Positions 44,054 to 53,277 of a stretch of DNA of 64,000 nt are shown one piece after another. The stretch comes from Hahella sp. KA22. Lineage in GTDB: Bacteria; Pseudomonadota; Gammaproteobacteria; Pseudomonadales; Oleiphilaceae. Under the pieces are notes generated by a model. It made no database searches and was not told where the DNA came from. It saw only the letters and a program-made list of their open reading frames with translations. Position 1 is the first letter of the stretch, and each line of letters starts with the position of its first letter. The stretch lies in NCBI RefSeq assembly GCF_004135205.1, contig NZ_CP035490.1, positions 744,001 through 808,000 of the forward strand, given 5' to 3'. The position numbers were made by a program, and so were the translations under genes.

Positions 44054-44461
44054 ATGAATCATGCGACCTGCAGACACGTATCGGAAACCACGCTGAAAAA
44101 TTTCAAGCGTGACGCCAAAAAAATCAAACGCAGCCAAGGTATCTCCCACGCTCAGGCGCTGGATCTTGTCGCTGTGGAACATGGATTCCGTTCCTGGTTT
44201 GATGTTCTAAACCGCGCCAAAGGTCTCTCCTCCGCGCGTCCGCAGCCGCAAAAACCTCAAGCAACGAATCGCGCCAGCGTAGTCGTAAATCCTTTCGGCA
44301 AGCACATTTCCCTGTTCGCAGAATCTTTCGCTCATGCGGTGCCATACAGTTGGCGCATCGCACGACGCAGCATTGGCTCCGGCGTCGCCGGCCATGAGGG
44401 GCGTCGCGAGGGTTCAGTCCACTCCGTAGTCGTATCTCCCAGCGCCTGGTCTTTGATCTGA
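44054..44461 (+). CDS. small basic protein with helical N-terminal domain
   Basis: This 135-residue protein begins MNHATCRHVSETTLKNFKRDAKKIKRSQGISHAQALDLVAVEHGFRSWFDVLNR. That motif recurs at the N terminus of assorted small bacterial proteins and resembles a nucleic-acid- or partner-binding helical pair. The C-terminal half is low complexity and not conserved in any way I can see. It lies 114 bp upstream of the agl operon. Confidence 0.6.
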   Translation: MNHATCRHVSETTLKNFKRDAKKIKRSQGISHAQALDLVAVEHGFRSWFDVLNRAKGLSSARPQPQKPQATNRASVVVNPFGKHISLFAESFAHAVPYSWRIARRSIGSGVAGHEGRREGSVHSVVVSPSAWSLI

Positions 44462-44574
44462 CGAGGGTTTGATGCCGGCGGCGTCCTTACGGTCGCTCCG
44501 CATACGGTGTATCTTTATTTTCATTTTCGCAATTCACGTAATGTGCTCCATATAACAATAACTCGGAGGAATCC

Positions 44575-45855
44575 ATGATGAAAAAAACCATAATTAACGC
44601 TATTGGTATGGGTGTAGTTTTGTCCGCCGCTTTCAGCCTGCAAGCGCATGCGGAGACGCTGACCATTTCCTGCGGCGCTGTCGGCGCGGAACTGGAACTG
44701 TGTAAAGAGGGCGTCAAGGCCTGGGCGGAGAAAACCGGCAATGAGGTGAAAGTGGTGTCCACTCCCAACTCCTCATCCGAACGTCTGGCGCTGTACCAGC
44801 AATTGCTGGCCGCGGGCAGCCAGGATATCGACATTTTCCAGATCGACGTGGTGTGGCCGGGTATGCTGGGCCAATACTTCGTCGACCTCAAACCTTTCAG
44901 CAATGGCGCTGAGAAAGATCACTTCGAATCCATCGTCAACAACAACACTGTCGACGGCAAACTGGTGGCCATGCCCTGGTTTACTGACGCCGGCGTGCTG
45001 TATTACCGCAAAGACCTGTTGGAAAAATACAACCAGCAGCCTCCTGAAACCTGGGCGCAACTGGAAGCCGCTGCGAAACTGGTGCAGGACGGCGAACGCA
45101 AGGCCGGCAATGACAAAATGTGGGGCTTCGTCTGGCAGGGTCGGGCTTATGAAGGGTTGACCTGTAACGCGACGGAGTGGGTGGCCAGCTTCAACGGCGG
45201 CACAGTGGTGGACGAGAAAGGCAAGATCACCATCAATAACCCGCAGGCCGCCAAGGCCCTGAGCACCGCCGCCGGCTGGATTGGAACCATCAGTCCCCAG
45301 GGCGTAACCAACTACGCGGAAGAAGAATCCCGCGGCGTGTTCCAGTCTGGCAACGCTGTGTTTATGCGTAACTGGCCTTACGCCTGGTCGCTGGCGCAGG
45401 CGGAAGACAGCGCCATCAAAGGCAAAGTGGGCGTAGTCGCCCTGCCAAAAGGCGGTGAAGACGGTCGCCGCAGCGCTACTTTGGGCGGCTGGCAGCTGGC
45501 GGTGTCCAAGTACGCCAAGAACCCGAAACTATCCGCGGATCTGGTCATGTATCTGACCAGCTATGAAGAGCAGAAGCGTCGCGCTATCAAAGCGTCCTAT
45601 AACCCCACCATCAACGCCCTGTACAAAGACAAGGACGTGCTGGCGGCGACGCCTTTCTTCGGCAGCCTTTATGAAACCTTCGTCAGCGGCGTGCCGCGTC
45701 CCTCCAGTGTGACCAAGAGCAAGTATAACCAGGTCAGCACCGCCTTCTTCAACGCCGTGCATAGCGTTGTATCCGGCAAGGAAAAAGCCGAAGCCAGTCT
45801 GGCTCAGTTGGAAGGCCAACTGCGTCGATTCGCCCGTAACGGAAAATGGAAATGA
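44575..45855 (+). CDS. aglE: alpha-glucoside ABC transporter, substrate-binding protein
   Basis: This 426-residue periplasmic binding protein (family 1) has a signal peptide of about 26 residues (ending LQAHA). Family traits include SSSERLALYQQLLAAGSQDIDIFQIDVVWPGMLG and PWFTDAGVLYYRKDLL, close to ThuE/AglE and trehalose/maltose binders. TCGGAGGA lies 5 nt before the ATG. Binding protein, two permeases, alpha-glucosidase and ATPase follow in the aglEFGAK order known from rhizobia. Likely ligands are trehalose, sucrose, maltose or similar disaccharides. Confidence 0.92.
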   Translation: MMKKTIINAIGMGVVLSAAFSLQAHAETLTISCGAVGAELELCKEGVKAWAEKTGNEVKVVSTPNSSSERLALYQQLLAAGSQDIDIFQIDVVWPGMLGQYFVDLKPFSNGAEKDHFESIVNNNTVDGKLVAMPWFTDAGVLYYRKDLLEKYNQQPPETWAQLEAAAKLVQDGERKAGNDKMWGFVWQGRAYEGLTCNATEWVASFNGGTVVDEKGKITINNPQAAKALSTAAGWIGTISPQGVTNYAEEESRGVFQSGNAVFMRNWPYAWSLAQAEDSAIKGKVGVVALPKGGEDGRRSATLGGWQLAVSKYAKNPKLSADLVMYLTSYEEQKRRAIKASYNPTINALYKDKDVLAATPFFGSLYETFVSGVPRPSSVTKSKYNQVSTAFFNAVHSVVSGKEKAEASLAQLEGQLRRFARNGKWK

Positions 45856-46832
45856 AACTCTCCCAATCCGGCGCTGCATCCGCAGCGCCTCCCCGGCCTG
45901 AGGTAAGCGACAAGATGTCCCAGTCGTCCCGTCAACGCCAGCGCGCCCGCAGCGCCTGGCTGTTCCTGGCCCCGATGATCTGTACGCTGCTGTTGGTCGC
46001 CGGTTGGCCGCTACTACGCACGATCTGGTTCAGTTTCACTGACGCCAGTCTGACGGATCTCAACGCAGCCGAGTTCATCGGCTGGGGGAACTATTTATAC
46101 AAGGAAGATGGCGAGTGGTACGGCCTCCTGGCCGACGCCGTATGGTGGAAGTCAGTATGGAACACCTTGACGTTCACACTGATTTCCGTGTCGGTGGAAC
46201 TGGTGCTGGGCATGATCGTGGCGCTGGCTCTGAACGTGAACTTTGCCGGTCGTGGTCTGGTGCGCGCAGCGGTGCTGATTCCCTGGGCGATTCCCACCAT
46301 TGTCTCCGCCAAGATGTGGAGCTGGATGCTGCACGACCAGTTCGGGATTCTCAACGACATGCTCATGGGCATCGGCCTGATCTCGGCGCCGCTGGCCTGG
46401 ACGGCGGATGCGGACCTGTCGATGGTGGCGGTGATCATGGTCGATGTCTGGAAAACCACGCCTTTCATGGCGCTATTGATGCTCGCCGCGCTGCAGATGC
46501 TGCCCAAGGATTGTTATGAAGCGGCGAAAGTGGATGGCATTCACCCGGTAAGGGTTTTCTTCAGAGTGACGCTGCCGCTGATCATGCCGGCCGTCCTGGT
46601 GGCGGTAGTGTTCAGGGCTTTGGACGCGCTGCGGATCTTCGATTTGATTTATGTGCTGACTTCCAACAGTGAAGACACCATGTCCATGTCCGTTTTCGCC
46701 CGCCAGCAACTGGTGGACTTTCAGGATGTGGGATACGGCTCCGCCGCGTCGACGGCGTTGTTCCTGGTGATCGCATTGCTGACGTTGGCCTATCTGTATC
46801 TGGGGCGCAAGTACATGCGCGTGGGGGACTGA
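45846..46832 (+). CDS. aglF: alpha-glucoside ABC transporter permease 1
   Basis: This 328-residue MalF-like permease has six main membrane segments and the EAA loop (YEAAKVDGIHPVRVFFRVTLPLI). It overlaps the end of the binding-protein gene. ATGs at 45846 and 45852 are both possible starts, with one at 45915 as a later option. It precedes the second permease gene by 1 bp. Confidence 0.92.
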   Translation: MEMKLSQSGAASAAPPRPEVSDKMSQSSRQRQRARSAWLFLAPMICTLLLVAGWPLLRTIWFSFTDASLTDLNAAEFIGWGNYLYKEDGEWYGLLADAVWWKSVWNTLTFTLISVSVELVLGMIVALALNVNFAGRGLVRAAVLIPWAIPTIVSAKMWSWMLHDQFGILNDMLMGIGLISAPLAWTADADLSMVAVIMVDVWKTTPFMALLMLAALQMLPKDCYEAAKVDGIHPVRVFFRVTLPLIMPAVLVAVVFRALDALRIFDLIYVLTSNSEDTMSMSVFARQQLVDFQDVGYGSAASTALFLVIALLTLAYLYLGRKYMRVGD

Positions 46833-46833
46833 C

Positions 46834-47679
46834 ATGAGCCAGACTGTCGATGCAAAACAGTTGCTGCGTAAAACCGCTTTTTACCTGTTGGTGGCGGTGA
46901 TCGTGGTGTTTTCCGTGTTCCCCTTTTATTACGCGATCCTGACGTCATTCAAATCCGGCAGCGAATTGTTCGTGGTGGACTATTGGCCGACCTCGGTGCA
47001 GTGGGGGAACTATCTCTCCGTGTTCAAAGGCACCGCTTTTGGGGAAAACATCCTCAACTCGGTCATGGTGTCCAGCGCGGTGGTGCTGGTGTCGCTGATG
47101 CTGGGTCTGACCGCCGCTTTCGCCCTGGCGCGGATCGATTTCCGCGGTCGCGGGCTGATGCTGATTGCGATTCTGTCGGTATCCATGTTCCCGCAGGTGG
47201 CGGTGCTGTCCGGTCTGTTCGAAGTCATTCGCGGCCTGGGTCTTTACAACAACCTGCTGGGCCTGGTGCTGGCGTACCTGATTTTCACACTGCCGTTCAC
47301 GGTGTGGGTGCTCACCACTTTCATGAAGCAAATGCCGAAGGAAGTGGAAGAAGCGGCGATTCTGGATGGCGCTTCCAACCTGACCATTATTTTCCGGGTG
47401 TTCCTGCCGATGATGTGGCCTGCGCTGGTCACGACCGGACTGCTGGCGTTCATCGCCGCCTGGAATGAATTTCTGTTCGCCCTGACGTTCACGCTCACTG
47501 ACGCGCAGCGCACTGTGCCGGTGGCCGTCGCGCTGATCAGCGGCAGCAGCCAGCATGAGCTGCCCTGGGGCGTGATCATGGCGGCGTCGGTTATTGTGAC
47601 CGTACCGCTGGTGGCGCTGGTATTGGTGTTTCAACGTCGCATTGTGTCCGGCCTCACCGCTGGCGCAGTCAAAGGTTAA
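46834..47679 (+). CDS. aglG: alpha-glucoside ABC transporter permease 2
   Basis: This 281-residue MalG-like permease has six membrane segments and the EAA loop (VEEAAILDGASNLTIIFRVFLPMMWPAL). The C terminus (RRIVSGLTAGAVKG) is the standard MalG-type ending. It is encoded in a tight operon with aglF. Confidence 0.93.
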   Translation: MSQTVDAKQLLRKTAFYLLVAVIVVFSVFPFYYAILTSFKSGSELFVVDYWPTSVQWGNYLSVFKGTAFGENILNSVMVSSAVVLVSLMLGLTAAFALARIDFRGRGLMLIAILSVSMFPQVAVLSGLFEVIRGLGLYNNLLGLVLAYLIFTLPFTVWVLTTFMKQMPKEVEEAAILDGASNLTIIFRVFLPMMWPALVTTGLLAFIAAWNEFLFALTFTLTDAQRTVPVAVALISGSSQHELPWGVIMAASVIVTVPLVALVLVFQRRIVSGLTAGAVKG

Positions 47680-47733
47680 ACGGGCGCCGCGTGGCGGCGC
47701 CTGCAGTTATAGATTGTTTTAGGAGTTTCTCTC

Positions 47734-49356
47734 ATGTCGAAGGTTGAGCGGGATTGGTGGCGCGGTTGCACCATTTATCAGATTTATCCGCGTAGCTATC
47801 TGGATTCCAACCAGGACGGCATCGGCGATTTGCCGGGCATCGTCAGCAAGCTGGATTACATTGCCGGTCTGGGGGTGGACGCAATCTGGTTGTCCCCATT
47901 TTTTACGTCACCGATGAAAGATTTTGGCTATGACGTATCCGACTACCGCAGCGTTGACCCCATTTTCGGGGATCTGGACGACTTCAAGCGTTTGGTGGAA
48001 AAGTCTCATGCCCTGGGCATGAAGGTCATGATCGATCTGGTGATGAGCCACACCTCGGATCAGCATCTCTGGTTCCAGGAAAGCTCGCAGGACCGCACCA
48101 ATCCCAAAGCGGACTGGTACGTCTGGGCTGACCCCAAACCGGACGGCACGCCACCGAATAACTGGCTGGCCATGTTCGGCGGCTCCGCCTGGGCATGGTG
48201 CGCCAAGCGCCGTCAGTACTATATGCATAACTTTCTGAGCAGCCAGCCGGACCTTAACTACCACAATGCGGAAGTACAGGATCAGATGCTGGAGGAAGTG
48301 CGCTTCTGGCTGGATCTGGGCGTAGACGGCTTCCGCCTGGACACCGTCAACTACTATTTCCACGACAAGCAGCTACGGGACAACCCGCCACTGCCGAAAG
48401 ACGCCAAGAAGACCCTCGGCGCGCCGGAACAGAATCCCTATTCGTTGCAGCTGCATGTCTATGACATCAGCCGGCCGGACAACATTGGCTTCCTCAAGCG
48501 TCTGCGTGAGTTGCTGGATGAGTACGAAGGCATCACCACGGTAGGCGAGATCGGCGCCGATGAGCCGCTGAAAATCATGGCGGACTACACCGCCGGCAGC
48601 GACAAGTTGCACATGGCGTACACCTTCGATCTGCTGAATGTGTTCCATGAGCCCACCTATATTCGTGAAGTGGTGGAGCGTCTGGAGAATCAGATTGGCG
48701 ACGGCTGGGCCTGTTGGGCGCTGTCCAACCACGACGTAGTGCGTTGCGCCACGCGCTGGGCAAACGGCCGTGATCGCGCGCCTTTCGCCAAGCTGTTGCT
48801 GGGGCTGCTGCTGTCTCTGCGTGGTAGCGCCTGCATCTATCAGGGCGAAGAGTTGGGACTGCCGGAGGCGGATGTTCCCTATGAGCGCCTGCAGGACCCC
48901 TACGCCCTGCCGTTCTGGCCGGAATACAAAGGTCGCGACGGCTGCCGTACGCCGATGGTCTGGGAAAGCGATAAGCCCTACGGCGGCTTCTCCTCCATCG
49001 ATCCCTGGCTGCCGGTGTCCGAGGAGCATCTGGGCCTGGCGCCGGATGTACAGGAGAAAGATCCGAATTCCGTGCTCAACTTCTATCGCGGCTTTATTCA
49101 CTGGCGCAAGCAGCAGTCCGCATTGAAGGCCGGCGCGATTCGCACGCTGGACGCGCCGGAAGGCGGCTTGCTGTTTGAACGCAGCGATGAAGAGCAGCGT
49201 ATCGTCGTCGCCCTGAACATGACCGCGGAGACCATCCGCATTCCCTGCCGCATGGCCAATGTGACGGCGATGAGCGGACACGGATACAGCGGCGTGCTGG
49301 AAGGCGAAGATATCGTACTGCCGCCGTATCAGGCGTTTTTCGGCGAGCTGAAATAG
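47734..49356 (+). CDS. aglA: alpha-glucosidase, GH13
   Basis: This 540-residue cytosolic (beta/alpha)8 enzyme would hydrolyse imported alpha-glucosides. The catalytic residues are complete: D203 (GFRLDTVN), E272 (VGEIGAD) and D334 (SNHDVVR). The Ca2+-binding DSNQDGIGD loop is typical of oligo-1,6-glucosidase-like members of subfamily 23-type alpha-glucosidases. It lies between the permease and ATPase genes as in aglEFGAK, and TAGGAG precedes the ATG. Confidence 0.95.
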   Translation: MSKVERDWWRGCTIYQIYPRSYLDSNQDGIGDLPGIVSKLDYIAGLGVDAIWLSPFFTSPMKDFGYDVSDYRSVDPIFGDLDDFKRLVEKSHALGMKVMIDLVMSHTSDQHLWFQESSQDRTNPKADWYVWADPKPDGTPPNNWLAMFGGSAWAWCAKRRQYYMHNFLSSQPDLNYHNAEVQDQMLEEVRFWLDLGVDGFRLDTVNYYFHDKQLRDNPPLPKDAKKTLGAPEQNPYSLQLHVYDISRPDNIGFLKRLRELLDEYEGITTVGEIGADEPLKIMADYTAGSDKLHMAYTFDLLNVFHEPTYIREVVERLENQIGDGWACWALSNHDVVRCATRWANGRDRAPFAKLLLGLLLSLRGSACIYQGEELGLPEADVPYERLQDPYALPFWPEYKGRDGCRTPMVWESDKPYGGFSSIDPWLPVSEEHLGLAPDVQEKDPNSVLNFYRGFIHWRKQQSALKAGAIRTLDAPEGGLLFERSDEEQRIVVALNMTAETIRIPCRMANVTAMSGHGYSGVLEGEDIVLPPYQAFFGELK

Positions 49357-49429
49357 CTGAGACAAATAGCTGAAATACAAGGCGCGTGGACGCGCCTTTC
49401 GGCACAACAAATACAAGAGACGAGATGTT

Positions 49430-50458
49430 ATGGCTGAGCTTAGATTACGCAACGTCAATAAAGTTTTTCAGCAGACCCATGTGCTGCACGACGTCAACCT
49501 GCAAATCGCAGACGGCGAATTTGTCGTGTTTGTCGGCCCCTCCGGCTGCGGTAAGTCCACGTTGCTGCGCACCATCGCCGGTCTGGAGGACATCACTTCC
49601 GGCGAACTCTATATCGGCGGCGCGCTGGTCAACGAGGTGGCGCCGGCCAAGCGTGGCGTAGGCATGGTGTTCCAGTCCTACGCGCTGTACCCGCACATGA
49701 CGGTGTATGAAAACATGGCGTTCGGATTGAAGCTCGACGGCGCGGGTCCGGATGAAATTCGCAGCAAAGTAGAAGCGGTGGCGCAAACCCTGCAATTGGG
49801 CGCGTTGCTCAAGCGCAAGCCGGCGGCGTTGTCCGGCGGTCAGCGTCAACGGGTGGCCATCGGGCGCGCAATCGTGCGCGAGCCCAAGGTGTTTCTGTTC
49901 GACGAGCCGCTGTCCAATCTGGACGCGTCCCTGCGTGTGCAGACCCGCTTGGAAATCGCCAAGCTGCATGAACGTCTCGGCTCCACCATGATTTACGTCA
50001 CCCATGATCAGGTTGAGGCCATGACCCTGGCGGACAAAATCGTCGTGATGAATCAGGGGCGTATAGAGCAGGTAGGCACGCCGCTGGAGCTGTACAACCA
50101 CCCTGCCTCTGAGTTTGTGGCTACTTTTATCGGCTCGCCGCGCATGAATATGCTCAAGGGCAAGGCGGCGGAAGATCTCGGCGCCGCCACCCTGGGCATT
50201 CGTCCAGAACATTTGCAGGTGCGCATTCAGGGCGAACCCGGCGACTGGAAAGGCGTGTTGCGCATGGCGGAGCATCTGGGCAGCGACACCTACGTATATG
50301 TCGACGTCGCAGGCGTTGGCGAGATGACGGCGCGCATTGTAGGGGAAATGGAGCTGGAGCCGGGGTGTGAGCTGTACTTGCATGCGCCCTCGCAACATCT
50401 TCATCTGTTCGATGCTCAAGGTAAGCCGGTGGACGCGTCGTTGCGCCGCTCAGCCTGA
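49430..50458 (+). CDS. aglK: sugar ABC transporter ATPase, MalK/UgpC type
   Basis: This 342-residue ATPase has Walker A GPSGCGKST, signature LSGGQRQRVAIGRA, Walker B VFLFDEPLSNLDASLR and a C-terminal OB-type regulatory domain (ATLGIRPEHLQVR). It follows the alpha-glucosidase gene by 73 bp and would energise the aglFG permease. Confidence 0.95.
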   Translation: MAELRLRNVNKVFQQTHVLHDVNLQIADGEFVVFVGPSGCGKSTLLRTIAGLEDITSGELYIGGALVNEVAPAKRGVGMVFQSYALYPHMTVYENMAFGLKLDGAGPDEIRSKVEAVAQTLQLGALLKRKPAALSGGQRQRVAIGRAIVREPKVFLFDEPLSNLDASLRVQTRLEIAKLHERLGSTMIYVTHDQVEAMTLADKIVVMNQGRIEQVGTPLELYNHPASEFVATFIGSPRMNMLKGKAAEDLGAATLGIRPEHLQVRIQGEPGDWKGVLRMAEHLGSDTYVYVDVAGVGEMTARIVGEMELEPGCELYLHAPSQHLHLFDAQGKPVDASLRRSA

Positions 50459-50497
50459 CGTTAAGTCAGAGATTAAAACAACAACAAACGTCATCTC

Positions 50498-51340
50498 ATG
50501 AAAACAGCAAATGTATCGGCGGCGACCGCTCCCAGGGGCGGTTCTCCGCACCATTACTTCGGCGCGCTGGCGGCCTCTCCCAGTCCGGCGGACGCCGCTC
50601 ATTTTGAAGTCGCCATTTGTTGCGCCGGCGGCGCAGTGCTATGGGACGCGCGTCGGCGTCTGGTGCTGCAACCATTCAGTCTGGTGTGTTTTTCTTCGCT
50701 GCACGGCGCCAAGCAACTGCACAGCGATGCGGAAGCCTGGGGGTTACGTTTGTGGTTGCCCTTGTCCTTTCTGGCGGAGCTTTGCATTCCGCACCGGGTG
50801 AAACAGAAGCTGCTGCACGGCGAGATTTGCGTGGCGGACGCCGCCAAGGCGCTGGAATCGGAAACTGTGGCGCGGTGGGCGGAAGAACTGGCCTGTCAGG
50901 ATGACTATCTGAAGGATCTGGTCTGGGATGAAATAGCCTTGTTGCTGCGGCGTCTGTTCAAAGACGCCGTGGGGCCGGACGCCTGTGTCGCCAGATCTGC
51001 GGTTGAACCCACGGGCTCCTGTCGTCATGTGCACAAGATGGTGGAGTACATGAACGAGCGTTATTGCGAGTCCATCTCCGTCGCGGATGTCGCCGAGCAT
51101 GTTCGGCTGCACAAAAACTTCGCCATGGGATTGTTCAAACAGGTGCTGGACATGACCATTCTGGAATATCTGACCCAGCTGCGAGTGAATCACGCCGCTC
51201 GCTTGTTGACCACGACCTCCCTGCGCGCCAGCCAGATCGCATTTGAAAGCGGGTTTTCCTCCATCACCCGCTTTTACGAGGTCTTTGCCCGCAGCTTTAG
51301 CCAGTCTCCCTGCGACTACCGCAAGTCACGGCGGGTTTAA
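50498..51340 (+). CDS. AraC-family transcriptional regulator
   Basis: This 280-residue regulator has an N-terminal sensing domain and a C-terminal double helix-turn-helix (ADVAEHVRLHKNFAMGLFKQVLDMTILEYLTQLRVNHAARLL, then ASQIAFESGFSSITRFYEVFARSFSQSPCDYRK). It is the last gene of the agl cluster. The rhizobial agl operon has a LacI-type regulator instead. It probably controls agl expression in response to the sugar. Confidence 0.9.
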   Translation: MKTANVSAATAPRGGSPHHYFGALAASPSPADAAHFEVAICCAGGAVLWDARRRLVLQPFSLVCFSSLHGAKQLHSDAEAWGLRLWLPLSFLAELCIPHRVKQKLLHGEICVADAAKALESETVARWAEELACQDDYLKDLVWDEIALLLRRLFKDAVGPDACVARSAVEPTGSCRHVHKMVEYMNERYCESISVADVAEHVRLHKNFAMGLFKQVLDMTILEYLTQLRVNHAARLLTTTSLRASQIAFESGFSSITRFYEVFARSFSQSPCDYRKSRRV

Positions 51341-51414
51341 GCGACTCTCCCGCGACTCGACACTGCGTCAGCGCGTCCCGCCAAGCCCGGCTATAATTAG
51401 GGACAGGAGGGGAT

Positions 51415-51726
51415 ATGGCGCAAGCACACTTTTTTGTCGGCCAGTTGGTTGAACATAATTTATTTGGTTATCGCGGCGTGGTGATCGGCGTCGATCCGAC
51501 GTTTAATCATACCGACGCCTGGTATGAGAGCGTCGCCAAGTCGCGTCCGCCGAAAGATCAGCCCTGGTATCATGTGCTGGTGCATGAGAGCGACCATATG
51601 ACTTATGTGGCGGAACGCAATCTACGAGTCAGTCTGGATACGACCCAGATCGACCATCCTCTTTTGGGCGCTTATTTTGACCGTTACGACGGCGCGCGCT
51701 ATTTCCCGCGCCACTCCATGCATTAA
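51415..51726 (+). CDS. hspQ: heat shock protein HspQ
   Basis: This 103-residue protein matches HspQ/YccV (about 105): FFVGQLVEHNLFGYRGVVIGVDPTF, QPWYHVLVHESDHMTYVAERNL and HPLLGAYFDRYDGARYFP. HspQ is a hemimethylated-DNA-binding protein and a specificity factor for Lon. The stop overlaps the convergent kinase gene by 4 bp. GGAGG lies 6 nt upstream of the ATG. Confidence 0.95.
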   Translation: MAQAHFFVGQLVEHNLFGYRGVVIGVDPTFNHTDAWYESVAKSRPPKDQPWYHVLVHESDHMTYVAERNLRVSLDTTQIDHPLLGAYFDRYDGARYFPRHSMH

Positions 51727-53249
51727 TCCGCGGTGTCTGGCGCAGGCATGTAGGGCAGCTCCAGATAGAAGGTGGCGCCGGTAGGCAAAGTGGAATTGCT
51801 GGAAATTTCCTTGGCGATGGATTCGAAGTAAATCTGCCCGCCCTGTAATTCCACCAACCCTTTCGCCAACGTCAGACTGAAGCCGGAGCCCAGGGAGTCG
51901 CTACTGGCCTCGTCACTGCGCGCCAGTCCTTCGAACAGATAGGGGCGGATTTTCTTGGGAATACCGGGGCCGTTGTCGCTGACCGACAAGCTGATCAAAG
52001 CGCCTTCCCGGCGCAGGTGCACGCTGATCTCGCCGCCTTTGCCGGAATGCCTGACGGCGTTGCTGAGCAGAATATCGATGATTTGCTGCAGGCGCTTTTC
52101 GTCGCCGCGCACCCAGGCTTCCGCCACCCCGCTTTCGAAGTGCAGATTTTTACTGGTTTGATAAGCCTTGTTACGCCAGATTTCCGTTTGCGTCCGCGTC
52201 AGCTTGAGTAGATTGACCGGGCTTAAATTCAGCGTCAGAGAGTGGTTCTGAATCTGGTAGATATCGAACAGCACCTCAATCAGTTTTTGCATGCGCTCGC
52301 AGTTACGCTCAGCGACATGCAGCATGTGCAAGGTCTTTTCCTGTATCTCTCCCGTCAGACCGTTTTTGCACAGCATGACCGCCCCTTGAATCGCCGTCAT
52401 GGGCGAGCGAATTTCCTGCGACACCATGGCGAGCAGGCGGGCGCGCACTGTATTGTCATGAGCGCTGTCTTCCCGCACCTGCTTTAACTGACGGGTCTTC
52501 TCCGCCACATTAAAGGTGAGGGAATTTTGCAGGTCGTATAGAAGTCGACTGTTATCCGAGAACTTCACCAACGCCCTTGCCACGTTGCCGATTTCATCGT
52601 TGCGTTGGGTGTGGGGAATACGCTGCTCCAGATCGCCGTCCGCCAGCCGTGTGATGGCGGCGGTCAGCTCCTCCAGCGGCTGCGTCATCCAGCGGCAGGC
52701 GAGGTAAATGGCGGCCAGGCAGATAATCAGCGTGGCGCTGAGGGTGACGGAGCGCTCCGTCAGCTTGACCAGCATGGAGCTTTCCACCTGACTGATGTCG
52801 ATCACAATGTTGAGCGTGCCAATCTCCTTTTCCCCGGCTTGATCCCAAAGCAACGGTCGGGTGATGCGCATCTGCGCGGCGCCGTCCGACAGTTTGCCGG
52901 CGGAGGCGATGACCTCGCCATCCGGATAGCGAATAGCGACCTGCATGATTTCCGGCATGGAGAACAGGTTGTTGACGGCGTTGTTGATAATGTCGAAGTC
53001 AAAATTCCATACGGCGGCGGCCAGCACCGACCGCTGCGCGTCCGCCAGCAGGTAGGCTTCTTTCTCCAGATTGGCGAGTTGCGCCCGGTAGTCGTACCAG
53101 GCGGTCACCGCCGCCTCCAGCGCGAACATGGAGACAATGATGATGGAGGTCAGCGTCATCAACCGGCGACGCAGGTAAGCGCTGTGTGGATGACGTTTTT
53201 GTTTCCGATCCTCGGAGGGCTCTTCGTTGATGGACTGATCTGGAAGCAT
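51723..53249 (-). CDS. membrane sensor histidine kinase lacking the phosphoacceptor histidine
   Basis: This is a kinase of about 508 residues (ATG 53249; a TTG at 53270 would add seven residues). It has two membrane helices around a periplasmic sensory domain, then HAMP (RWMTQPLEELTAAITRLADGDLEQRI). The dimerisation helix reads AMVSQEIRSPMTAIQG: glutamine (CAG) sits where the HisKA histidine belongs. The ATP-binding N, G1 and G2 boxes (LLSNAVRHSG, SDNGPGIP, LGSGFSLTLAKGL) are intact. It lies 7 bp or more downstream of a periplasmic sugar-binding-type gene, as in LuxP-LuxQ, and no response regulator gene is adjacent. Confidence 0.85.
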   Translation of the reverse strand: MLPDQSINEEPSEDRKQKRHPHSAYLRRRLMTLTSIIIVSMFALEAAVTAWYDYRAQLANLEKEAYLLADAQRSVLAAAVWNFDFDIINNAVNNLFSMPEIMQVAIRYPDGEVIASAGKLSDGAAQMRITRPLLWDQAGEKEIGTLNIVIDISQVESSMLVKLTERSVTLSATLIICLAAIYLACRWMTQPLEELTAAITRLADGDLEQRIPHTQRNDEIGNVARALVKFSDNSRLLYDLQNSLTFNVAEKTRQLKQVREDSAHDNTVRARLLAMVSQEIRSPMTAIQGAVMLCKNGLTGEIQEKTLHMLHVAERNCERMQKLIEVLFDIYQIQNHSLTLNLSPVNLLKLTRTQTEIWRNKAYQTSKNLHFESGVAEAWVRGDEKRLQQIIDILLSNAVRHSGKGGEISVHLRREGALISLSVSDNGPGIPKKIRPYLFEGLARSDEASSDSLGSGFSLTLAKGLVELQGGQIYFESIAKEISSNSTLPTGATFYLELPYMPAPDTAD

Positions 53250-53277
53250 TATGTCGTCGCGTCTCGCCAAAATGAGT

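Noticed and set aside
48373-49458. long minus-strand ORF opposite the alpha-glucosidase gene
   Set aside because: It mirrors aglA in an antisense frame, with the composition of a shadow in high-GC coding sequence. The plus-strand protein has full GH13 motifs.
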